From: Porphyromonadaceae bacterium
GTDB lineage: Bacteria; Bacteroidota; Bacteroidia; Bacteroidales; Paludibacteraceae
DNA length: 6,025 nt
Assembly (NCBI GenBank): GCA_905372605.1
Contig: CAJPPQ010000073.1
Location: forward strand, 1-6,025
Reading direction: 5' to 3'
Shown piece after piece: positions 1 to 5,972 of this stretch; position 1 is the first letter of the stretch; each line of letters starts with the position of its first letter. The translations under genes were made by a program, and so were the position numbers. The notes under the pieces were generated by a model. That model ran no database searches. It saw only the letters and a list, made by a program, of their open reading frames with translations, and had not been told where the DNA came from.

Positions 1-2
1 AC

Positions 3-713
3 TTAAAGCAGAGCCAGAGCCACTTCCATCATATTGGTGAATCCTGTCTGACGCTCTTCGGACGTGGTGGCTATATTCTTGAACGGGCAGTCGGAAATAG
101 TGCAGATACAGAGTGCTTTTTTGCCGGCTCTTGCAGCATTCATATAGAGAGCCGGAGCCTCCATCTCCACTGCCAAAACACCCATCTTCTGCCATCCTCT
201 GAGCGCTTCGGTATTGTCGTCGTAGAAAGTATCCGACGAATAGAGATTGCCTACCTTGTATGTAAAACCTCTTTTTTGGGCTTCGGCAGCTGCTTGGCTG
301 AGCAGTTCGAAGTCGGCTATGGGAGCGAAAGTACCCGACAGGTTGTATTGTTTTGCGTAGTTTGAGTTGGTGCAAGCTCCCATTCCCAGCACTATATCGC
401 CGATATTGAGGCTGTCGTCGATAGCTCCCGCCGAACCCACTCTGATGATAGTATCCACTTCGTAGAAGTTGAAAAGCTCATAGGTGTATATTCCTATCGA
501 AGGTATTCCCATACCGTGTCCTTGTACCGATACTTTTTTGCCTTTATAAGTCCCTGTATATCCGAGCATACCGCGTACATTATTGTATTGTAAGGGATTG
601 TCGAGATACTTCTCTGCCATAAATTTTGCTCTCAACGGGTCGCCCGCCATTATTACCGTTTTGGCTATCTCGCCGAGTTTAGCCTCGATATGCGGAGTCG
701 GTGTGTGGTTCAT
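3..713 (-). CDS. deoD: Purine nucleoside phosphorylase, DeoD type (complete)
   Basis: Cytosolic enzyme of purine salvage. It cleaves purine (deoxy)ribonucleosides with phosphate to give the free base and (deoxy)ribose-1-phosphate; members of this family are hexamers. The 236-residue product aligns along its length with E. coli DeoD, with a constant offset of four residues. Visible landmarks are H8, the phosphate-loop GDPLR at 24-28, NNVRGMLG at 44-51 (R47), RVGSAG at 91-96 (R91 and S94 bind phosphate), VEMEA at 182-186 (E183/E185 at the ribose) and SD at 207-208, where D208 is the catalytic acid equivalent to E. coli D204, with R221 as its partner arginine. All key residues are present. The C-terminus stops about five residues earlier than E. 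coli, and the segment after D208 reads CPFKN rather than the usual HIRT-like sequence. The ATG at 711-713 is the natural start; the leader is A-rich with no Shine-Dalgarno. A hairpin separates it from the upstream TPR gene, and no clear promoter of its own is visible. Confidence 0.95.
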   Translation of the reverse strand: MNHTPTPHIEAKLGEIAKTVIMAGDPLRAKFMAEKYLDNPLQYNNVRGMLGYTGTYKGKKVSVQGHGMGIPSIGIYTYELFNFYEVDTIIRVGSAGAIDDSLNIGDIVLGMGACTNSNYAKQYNLSGTFAPIADFELLSQAAAEAQKRGFTYKVGNLYSSDTFYDDNTEALRGWQKMGVLAVEMEAPALYMNAARAGKKALCICTISDCPFKNIATTSEERQTGFTNMMEVALALL

Positions 714-773
714 TATTTTGTGTGTTTTAATAGGTTATACGAAATACGATGATAAAAATTACTTAGAAAAGAT

Positions 774-819
774 ACAGTTTTCGCCACAGTCTTTTTTTGA
801 TGAATGCGACGAAAACCGT
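774..819 (-). terminator. 15-bp hairpin after the TPR gene, probable terminator
   Basis: Read on the minus strand, the arm ACGGTTTTCGTCGCA (819-805) pairs with TGTGGCGAAAACTGT (788-774) around a 16-nt A-rich loop, giving 15 consecutive pairs: 6 G-C, 6 A-U and 3 G-U. In the plus-strand transcript the three wobbles would become A-C mismatches, so the structure is built for the minus-strand RNA. It starts 21 nt after the stop codon of the TPR gene and is followed by a short imperfect U-rich run, TCTTTTCT. This fits an intrinsic terminator for that gene. It could instead be a processing or attenuation element in the leader of deoD, which starts about 60 nt downstream. The U-run is weak, so termination may be partial. 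Confidence 0.6.
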
Positions 820-840
820 TATCGATAAATGTGTCTAATA

Positions 841-2613
841 CTATTTTTTGTTCTTTGTTTTAGTATTCTTAGGTTCCGACGCAGTCCTCGGAGCTTTAAG
901 TTTATCCAATACGTTTATAGCATTAGCATCGTTGGGGTCTATGGTCAGTATCTGTTGGTTTACCTTTATGGTATTGCTCAGGTCGCCATTACTTATATAA
1001 TAAGCACTCAGATAGTTGTAGCCCTCTATGATATTACCGTTGAGTTTCTGATTCTGATTTTGCTGTATCATCTTCTCTATTGCTTGTTCGAAAGATGCTT
1101 TAGCTATACCGGGTACCTTACCTGTGCGGCTACGCTCGTAGTTGTCGACAAGTGCATTCATACGTGCTTTTCCATAATATCCCAAATACAAGTTCGTATC
1201 GCGAGCAATGATACGGTTATTGGCCTCAATACCTTTATTTATATACTCCATAAACTTCGAATAATTCTCTGCCTGTTGGTCTTTGTTGAGTGAGTTCTTA
1301 TTGTTGTTGTAGGTTGCCCACACGGATTTGGCAGCGTTGAGGCAAGCGTCGGAGTAGGTATACATATCGAGTGTAAGATAGTTTGGATTCATCTCGAAAT
1401 ACTTTTCGTACAGGGGTATCGACTTATTGTATTCGAAAAAAGAATAGTACGATGCGGCATATTGTTTGTAAGCATCGGCTATTTCGGGTTTCATAGCTAT
1501 GGCTTTGTCGTATGCTTCCGATATTTTGCGTCGTACGGTTACGTATTCGACAGTATCTTCGTGTGTAGTTCCGTTGAATTTCTTAGGAGTAACTTTCGTA
1601 AGTATATCGCCGTAAGTGATATAGTCGAGGTAGATGATGTTTTTTTCATTAGCCGTTGCCATTAGCTTTTCGAGCTGAGTCAGAGCCTCTTTGTAGTTAC
1701 CCAACTCGTAGTTTACATAGGCATTTATACGTATGGTAGCCAGATTGTTAGGGTTTTGAGTAAGACAATATTTACTCTGTTCGAGCGACTTCTGATATTG
1801 TTTGTCGAAGTATAGAGCCTGAGCATAACGTTCGTAGATATTTATCGGGGCATTGCCTGTGGCTATTACCTTTTCGAAAGCCGATATTGCTTCTTTAAAC
1901 TTACCGTCGGAGTTTTTTATTTCGCCGAATACTATAGTAGCAGGTATGTTGTTTGGGTCGTTGGCAAATATCGAATTAAGTTGGTCTATAGCCAAGTCTT
2001 TTCTGTTCATTTTCACATACATACGAGCAAGTTTCAGAGTCGACAGCTTGTCGTTAGTATCGAAATATTGAGCTTGTTCGTATTTTCCCATTGCATCGCC
2101 TATACGCTCTTCTTGCATAAGAAAATCGCCTTCGGTAAGGTAAATACCCGAATATTTTGAATCTATTTTCTTGGCTTTATCTATGAATTCCTGACTCTTA
2201 ACTTTGTCTTTGTGAGCGAAATATGCTTTTGCTATATTCACTGCTACGGCAGGATTTTTTTTGCCGAGAGAGCTTGCTTTCTTGAAAGCTGCCGTAGATT
2301 CCTTTTCGTTTGCCTTATCTAAGTATATTATTCCCTTACCGATATATCCCCAAGGCGACTTAGGGTCTACCGATATGGCTTTTTCGAAATAGAAATCGGC
2401 CGAGTCGGTGTTTTCGGCAATCGAAACAAGACCTAAATAATAGTACTTTTCTGCCTGAATATTGGTGTTAGTGTTTTTCTGTTGCTCGAAATAGGTTTTT
2501 GCAAAATCGTATAAACCGGCTTCATAGTATTCTATGCCTTTTGCATTGTCTTGTGCAACAATAGTGTAAGAAAAGGCTAAAAGCCCTACAATAAAAAAGA
2601 TTCTCTTCATCAT
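841..2613 (-). CDS. Secreted TPR-repeat protein of unknown function
   Basis: 590-residue protein, function not recognised. An N-terminal signal peptide is clear: MMKR, then a hydrophobic core from about 5 to 19, with likely cleavage after A20 (before QD). There is no lipobox cysteine, so it is predicted to be periplasmic rather than a lipoprotein. The mature part is almost entirely tetratricopeptide repeats. Recognisable units lie around 54-85, 88-119, 121-152, 154-188, 189-221, 222-255, 256-289, 290-322, 365-410 and 527-562, many ending in the typical D/N-P turn (such as DPK, DPNN, NPNN, NPN, DPND). Two stretches, about 323-362 and 411-525, fit the repeat poorly. The tail from 572 is basic and looks disordered (many K, T, N). 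TPR arrays usually bind other proteins, so a scaffold or assembly role in the envelope is an inference only. Two adjacent ATGs (2613 and 2610) could both start it. A good promoter lies at 2729-2758 and a probable terminator follows the TAG stop. Confidence 0.93.
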   Translation of the reverse strand: MMKRIFFIVGLLAFSYTIVAQDNAKGIEYYEAGLYDFAKTYFEQQKNTNTNIQAEKYYYLGLVSIAENTDSADFYFEKAISVDPKSPWGYIGKGIIYLDKANEKESTAAFKKASSLGKKNPAVAVNIAKAYFAHKDKVKSQEFIDKAKKIDSKYSGIYLTEGDFLMQEERIGDAMGKYEQAQYFDTNDKLSTLKLARMYVKMNRKDLAIDQLNSIFANDPNNIPATIVFGEIKNSDGKFKEAISAFEKVIATGNAPINIYERYAQALYFDKQYQKSLEQSKYCLTQNPNNLATIRINAYVNYELGNYKEALTQLEKLMATANEKNIIYLDYITYGDILTKVTPKKFNGTTHEDTVEYVTVRRKISEAYDKAIAMKPEIADAYKQYAASYYSFFEYNKSIPLYEKYFEMNPNYLTLDMYTYSDACLNAAKSVWATYNNNKNSLNKDQQAENYSKFMEYINKGIEANNRIIARDTNLYLGYYGKARMNALVDNYERSRTGKVPGIAKASFEQAIEKMIQQNQNQKLNGNIIEGYNYLSAYYISNGDLSNTIKVNQQILTIDPNDANAINVLDKLKAPRTASEPKNTKTKNKK

Positions 2614-2728
2614 TAAATTACTGTTTTTATAATATGTTGATATTCTGTTATTATACTTCTACGGATTACTGCCTATTGCATAGATTTTCTCCAAGCAATC
2701 GAAGAACAAGATTTGTAAATTCAATCGG

Positions 2729-2758
2729 CAAATGTAGTAAAATATACCACATCTCAAA
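2729..2758 (-). promoter_or_regulatory. Bacteroidetes-type promoter for the TPR gene
   Basis: On the minus strand, TTTG (2758-2755) is followed after 18 nt by TACATTTG (2736-2729). Both match the Bacteroidetes -33 (TTTG) and -7 (TAnnTTTG) elements exactly, with spacing close to that expected. Transcription would begin near 2722, giving a leader of about 110 nt before the ATG at 2613. The leader is AT-rich; only a weak 5-bp ATTGC/GCAAT pairing is visible in it. This suggests the TPR gene is transcribed independently of the upstream GtrA-family gene. Confidence 0.65.
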
Positions 2759-2785
2759 AGTTAAATAATGTTTTTCGAGTGATAT

Positions 2786-3283
2786 TCATTTTGCTCTGAA
2801 AGCATAATTCCTCTGGGTAAAGAAACTGAAAATAGTCATTATCACAGTGCTCAACATCTGAGAAGGAGTAGGATATATACCCATTACCTCTACAAAAAGT
2901 TTGAGGCAAAAGTAATTTATAAATATACAACCGACTACTATGCTTAGATATCTTGGTACCTGTACCCGTTTTTTCAACGTCGAATCGGAGAAAGTTACAT
3001 AGCGATTTAGCCAAAAACCGCTAACAAAGGTGATAACAAACTGTATAACAAATGCACCGATATGCGGTTTAAGCACCAAAAGCCCCAAGTCGAGATTCTC
3101 TTTCGATAGTACGAAGTTGTACGAAAACCAATACAAAACCCAGCTAAAGAATGTATTGGATACTCCGCATACTCCGTAAACAAAGAGCTGCTCCGAACAT
3201 ATTTTTCTAAACAACGGGTAAAAAACGGTAAGTAGAAACTTCCTTATATACGCCCCACTTCTGTAACTCAACGAATTGTGCAT
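2786..3283 (-). CDS. GtrA-family four-helix membrane protein
   Basis: 165-residue inner-membrane protein of the GtrA-like family. Characterised members act with polyprenyl-phosphate-linked sugars, for example the Shigella phage GtrA thought to flip undecaprenyl-phosphate-glucose for O-antigen modification. Four hydrophobic segments are visible at about 33-55, 70-92, 111-133 and 141-158, after a basic, partly hydrophobic N-terminus. The family hallmark is present twice, NRYVTF at 93-98 after helix 2 and QRNYAF at 157-162 after helix 4, reflecting the internal two-half duplication. Length is normal for the family. No glycosyltransferase or polysaccharide gene is adjacent, so the sugar substrate cannot be inferred; a role in envelope glycan export is likely but general. 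Serine codons are mixed (5 of 15 TCG), unlike topA. The ATG at 3283 fits a -7 box about 25 nt upstream. It is transcribed divergently from topA and ends with TGA, 172 nt before the TPR gene. Confidence 0.88.
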   Translation of the reverse strand: MHNSLSYRSGAYIRKFLLTVFYPLFRKICSEQLFVYGVCGVSNTFFSWVLYWFSYNFVLSKENLDLGLLVLKPHIGAFVIQFVITFVSGFWLNRYVTFSDSTLKKRVQVPRYLSIVVGCIFINYFCLKLFVEVMGIYPTPSQMLSTVIMTIFSFFTQRNYAFRAK

Positions 3284-3307
3284 AAGTAAAATATATCAAT
3301 TGATGTG

Positions 3308-3337
3308 CAAAAGTAACATTTATATTTCTAATAGAAA
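3308..3337 (-). promoter_or_regulatory. Bacteroidetes-type promoter for the GtrA-family gene
   Basis: On the minus strand, TACTTTTG (3315-3308) is an exact match to the -7 consensus TAnnTTTG. Eighteen nt upstream lies TTTC (3337-3334), one mismatch from the -33 TTTG. The spacing is identical to that of the TPR gene promoter. The predicted start near 3302 leaves a short leader of about 20 nt before the ATG at 3283, which supports that start codon. Confidence 0.55.
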
Positions 3338-3400
3338 TCTGTCAGATGAAGTACGAAAGCGAATTGTTCGAACAGCTAAACGGTTATATAAATTAATTAT

Positions 3401-3408
3401 TACCTTTG
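3401..3408 (+). promoter_or_regulatory. Bacteroidetes -7 box for topA
   Basis: TACCTTTG is an exact match to the Bacteroidetes -7 consensus TAnnTTTG, within the extended TACCTTTGCA form. The position expected for the -33 element (about 3379-3382, AACG) has no TTTG, so recognition may rely on the -7 box or an activator. The predicted start near 3412-3415 gives a topA leader of about 62-65 nt. A 10-bp palindrome, TGTTCGAACA, lies upstream at 3365-3374. This would also be the promoter for era. Confidence 0.5.
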
Positions 3409-3423
3409 CATACTCATTGTTGT

Positions 3424-3476
3424 AAGCAAACAAACAAACCGAAAAACAAGTACAAACAACCGAAAGACAATCATTT
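3424..3476 (+). promoter_or_regulatory. A/C-rich topA leader with a near-direct repeat, no Shine-Dalgarno
   Basis: From 3424 to 3470 the sequence contains one T only (3451) and is mostly A and C. ACAAACCGAAAAACAA (3434-3449) recurs as ACAACCGAAAGACAA (3456-3470) with one A missing and one A-to-G change, about 22 nt apart. No purine-rich Shine-Dalgarno precedes the ATG at 3477. Such a leader should be unstructured, which in Bacteroidetes suits initiation without Shine-Dalgarno pairing. Whether the repeat itself binds anything is unknown. Confidence 0.35.
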
Positions 3477-5966
3477 ATGCAGAACTTGGTAATAGTAGAG
3501 TCGCCGGCTAAATCGAAAATCATTCAGAGCTATTTGGGTAAAGACTTCGTAGTGAAATCGTCGATGGGGCATATACGCACTCTTGCCGACAAAGAGTTTG
3601 AAGGTGAGATCACTAAGCATTATTCCCCTAAATACGAAATACTGCCCGAAAAGAAAAAAGTAGTAGCCGAGCTTAAAAAAGACGTAAAAGAGGCTAAAAC
3701 CGTATGGCTCGCTACCGATGAAGACCGTGAAGGAGAGGCTATAGCATGGCATCTTTTCGATGAGTTGAAACTGAAAGACGATTCTACTCAACGTATTGTT
3801 TTCCATGAAATTACCAAAGATGCTATAAAAAAAGCAGTCGAGAATCCTCGTAAAATAGACGTTAACCTTGTCGACGCACAGCAGGCTCGTTCGGTTCTCG
3901 ACAAAATAGTCGGTTTCGAGCTATCGCCCGTGCTATGGCGAAAAGTAAAAACCGGATTGTCGGCCGGTAGAGTTCAATCGGTTACCGTAAGGCTTGTAAT
4001 CGAAAAAGAGCGCGAAATACAGGCATTCGATTCGACGTCGTACTATAAAGTATCGGCAATATTTACCGACGGCAACCGTAGTTTCAAAGCCGAACTCAAA
4101 AAGCATTTCGCACAAAAATCGGAAGCAATATCGTTTTTGGAACTCTGCCGAACAGCCGATTTCAAAATATCGAAAGTAGATACAAGCCAAGGCAAACGTA
4201 CTCCCGCACCGCCGTTTACCACATCTACCCTGCAGCAAGAAGCATCGCGGAAACTTGGTTTCTCGGTATCGCAGACTATGCGCGTAGCCCAATCGCTCTA
4301 CGAAGCGGGGAAAATCACATATATGAGAACCGACTCCGTAAACCTGTCGGACTTGGCTCTTGCCGCAGCAAAAAAAGAGATATTGGCTCACGCAGGAGAT
4401 AAATATCATAAGCTACGTAAATACGCTACAAAGAGCAAAGGAGCTCAAGAGGCTCACGAAGCTATACGCCCTACCTATATGAACAACAGCGATATCGAAG
4501 GTACAGCGCAAGAAAAGAGACTCTACAACCTTATATGGAAACGCACTATTGCTTCGCAAATGTCTGATGCTCTGATAGAAAAGACAAACGTAGAAATATC
4601 GCTGTCGAACTCCGAAGAAATATTCGTAGCCATAGGAGAGGTGATAAAATTCGATGGTTTTCTGAAGGTGTATATGGAGAGCCACGACGACGAACAAGAC
4701 GATATAGCCGACGGCGAAGATGAAAATCTGCTTCCAAACCTTAAAATAGGGCAAGCCGTAAGCAGGCAAGATATTACTGCTACTCAGACATATACTCGTC
4801 CGCCGTTTCGTTATAGCGAAGCGTCGCTCGTAAAGAAACTCGAAGAACTTGGTATCGGACGCCCTTCGACGTATGCTCCGACCATATCTACCATACAAAA
4901 TCGCGGGTATGTAGAGAAAAAAGATGTTGCCGTATCTCGACAAGAGATAAATATCGTTACTCTCAAGAAAGAGGTTATAAAAGAGGAGACTAAGGCTTCT
5001 AAAACGGCTACCGACAAAGGTAAACTTATTCCTACCGATATCGGCTTCGTAGTGAACGACTTCCTGACCGAAAACTTCCCACGAATACTCGACTACGGTT
5101 TCACTGCCAATATGGAAGAAGACTTCGACCATATTGCTGCCGGTAAGCTCAATTGGCTCGACGAAATAATAGATTTTTATAAGAAATTTCATCCCGAAGT
5201 AGACAAAGCCATAAAAAAGACGGGTAAGACCACAGGCGAACGTCTACTCGGCACCGACCCTAAGACGGGGCGTCCCGTATCGGTACGTATCGGCAGATTC
5301 GGTTCGATGGTACAAATAGGAGACACCAAAGACGAAGAAAAACCGCTATTTGCCTCGCTACAAAACGGACAAAGCCTCGAGACTATCACTCTCAAAGAGG
5401 CTCTCGAACTATTCAAACTACCAATGAATCTAGGCACATACGAAGGTAAAGAACTCATCGTGGCAACAGGACGATACGGAGCATATCTGAAATTTGGCGA
5501 CACGAATATATCGCTGCCAAAAGGCGAAAATCCGCTTGCTATGACTCTTGAACACGCCATAGAACTGGTCAAAAAACCACGTCTGCCAATCAATGTTGGC
5601 AAATACGAAGGCGAAGACATAATAATAGCCGCCGGCAGATTCGGAGCATATATAAAGTGTGGTAGCGTCAATGCGTCGATTCCTCGCGGCGAAGACCCGT
5701 TTGGTATCTCTACCGATAGAGCTATAGAGTTGATTAAGAGTAAGAAAGATGGTAAAGCATCTACCGCCAATACAGCTATAAAAACATTCGACGCCGAGGG
5801 TATCAGAGTCTTGAACGGACGCTATGGAGCATATATAAGCTACGAAAAGAAGAATTATAAGATACCTAAAGATATTGTACCACAAGATATTACTCTCGAA
5901 CAAGCAAAAGAGATAGTATCGGGCGAACCTGCCGCTAAACGCAGGAATTTTAAAAAAAACAAATAA
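3477..5966 (+). CDS. topA: DNA topoisomerase I (type IA), complete
   Basis: Relaxes negatively supercoiled DNA by cutting one strand through a 5'-phosphotyrosine link, limiting supercoiling behind RNA polymerase; acts on the nucleoid. The 829-residue protein opens with the Toprim domain: catalytic E8 in VESPAK and the acidic triad D81, D83, E85 in TDEDREGEAIAWHL. The type IA core follows, with SAGRVQS at 162-168, the QEASRKL segment at 254-260, and active-site Y282 in ITYMRTDS (280-287). EAHEAIRPT lies at 325-333 and GIGRPSTYAPTI at 459-470. A short acidic insert lies at about 401-417. The C-terminus lacks the four-cysteine zinc ribbons of E. coli TopA (C728 is the only cysteine after residue 290) and instead carries four GRFG/GRYG repeats, as in other Bacteroidota and Actinobacteria. 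The tail is basic (KRRNFKKNK). The ATG at 3477 gives an N-terminus matching the family. Most of the first serines use TCG (18 of 24). era starts 6 nt after the TAA. Confidence 0.97.
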   Translation: MQNLVIVESPAKSKIIQSYLGKDFVVKSSMGHIRTLADKEFEGEITKHYSPKYEILPEKKKVVAELKKDVKEAKTVWLATDEDREGEAIAWHLFDELKLKDDSTQRIVFHEITKDAIKKAVENPRKIDVNLVDAQQARSVLDKIVGFELSPVLWRKVKTGLSAGRVQSVTVRLVIEKEREIQAFDSTSYYKVSAIFTDGNRSFKAELKKHFAQKSEAISFLELCRTADFKISKVDTSQGKRTPAPPFTTSTLQQEASRKLGFSVSQTMRVAQSLYEAGKITYMRTDSVNLSDLALAAAKKEILAHAGDKYHKLRKYATKSKGAQEAHEAIRPTYMNNSDIEGTAQEKRLYNLIWKRTIASQMSDALIEKTNVEISLSNSEEIFVAIGEVIKFDGFLKVYMESHDDEQDDIADGEDENLLPNLKIGQAVSRQDITATQTYTRPPFRYSEASLVKKLEELGIGRPSTYAPTISTIQNRGYVEKKDVAVSRQEINIVTLKKEVIKEETKASKTATDKGKLIPTDIGFVVNDFLTENFPRILDYGFTANMEEDFDHIAAGKLNWLDEIIDFYKKFHPEVDKAIKKTGKTTGERLLGTDPKTGRPVSVRIGRFGSMVQIGDTKDEEKPLFASLQNGQSLETITLKEALELFKLPMNLGTYEGKELIVATGRYGAYLKFGDTNISLPKGENPLAMTLEHAIELVKKPRLPINVGKYEGEDIIIAAGRFGAYIKCGSVNASIPRGEDPFGISTDRAIELIKSKKDGKASTANTAIKTFDAEGIRVLNGRYGAYISYEKKNYKIPKDIVPQDITLEQAKEIVSGEPAAKRRNFKKNK
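5238..5925 (+). repeat. Four topoisomerase C-terminal repeats within topA
   Basis: Residues about 588-640, 650-698, 706-754 and 772-815 of TopA are copies of one module: a short strand, then G-R-[FY]-G, a strand with one or more small residues, a proline-containing turn and a helix (TLKEALELF, TLEHAIELV, STDRAIELI, TLEQAKEIV). The core glycines are residues 606, 665, 720 and 781, spaced 59, 55 and 61 apart. The repeat is still visible in DNA: GGACGATACGGAGCATAT (5469), GGCAGATTCGGAGCATAT (5634) and GGACGCTATGGAGCATAT (5817) are close copies, with a more diverged one at 5292. These modules contact DNA in topoisomerases that lack zinc ribbons. Confidence 0.75.
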
Positions 5967-5972
5967 AGAGCT

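Noticed and set aside
754..761. Possible -7 box for deoD (TAATTTTT on the minus strand)
   Set aside because: One mismatch to TAnnTTTG and no TTTG at the expected upstream distance. In AT-rich sequence this is not enough to call.
829..1293. Hydrophobic open frame of 154 codons on the plus strand
   Set aside because: It is antisense to the TPR gene. The hydrophobicity comes from reading Lys/Asn/Tyr-rich codons in reverse, and there is no promoter or family match.
2675..2699. ATTGC/GCAAT inverted repeat in the TPR leader, considered as a riboswitch or attenuator
   Set aside because: Only 5 bp with a 15-nt loop and no further pairing; expected by chance.
2753..2779. Possible terminator hairpin after the GtrA-family gene (CTCGAAAA/TTTTGAG on the minus strand)
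   Set aside because: Seven pairs with a bulged G, mostly A-U and with no U-run afterwards. It also overlaps the -33 element of the TPR promoter, which is the better explanation.
3320..3523. Minus-strand 67-codon frame across the topA leader
   Set aside because: It overlaps the topA promoter, leader and start; no initiation signal, and composition looks random.
4413..5192. Long open frame (259 codons) antisense to topA
   Set aside because: It lies wholly inside topA, has no family resemblance and a Tyr/Phe/Arg-rich composition typical of antisense reading. topA is unmistakable on the other strand.
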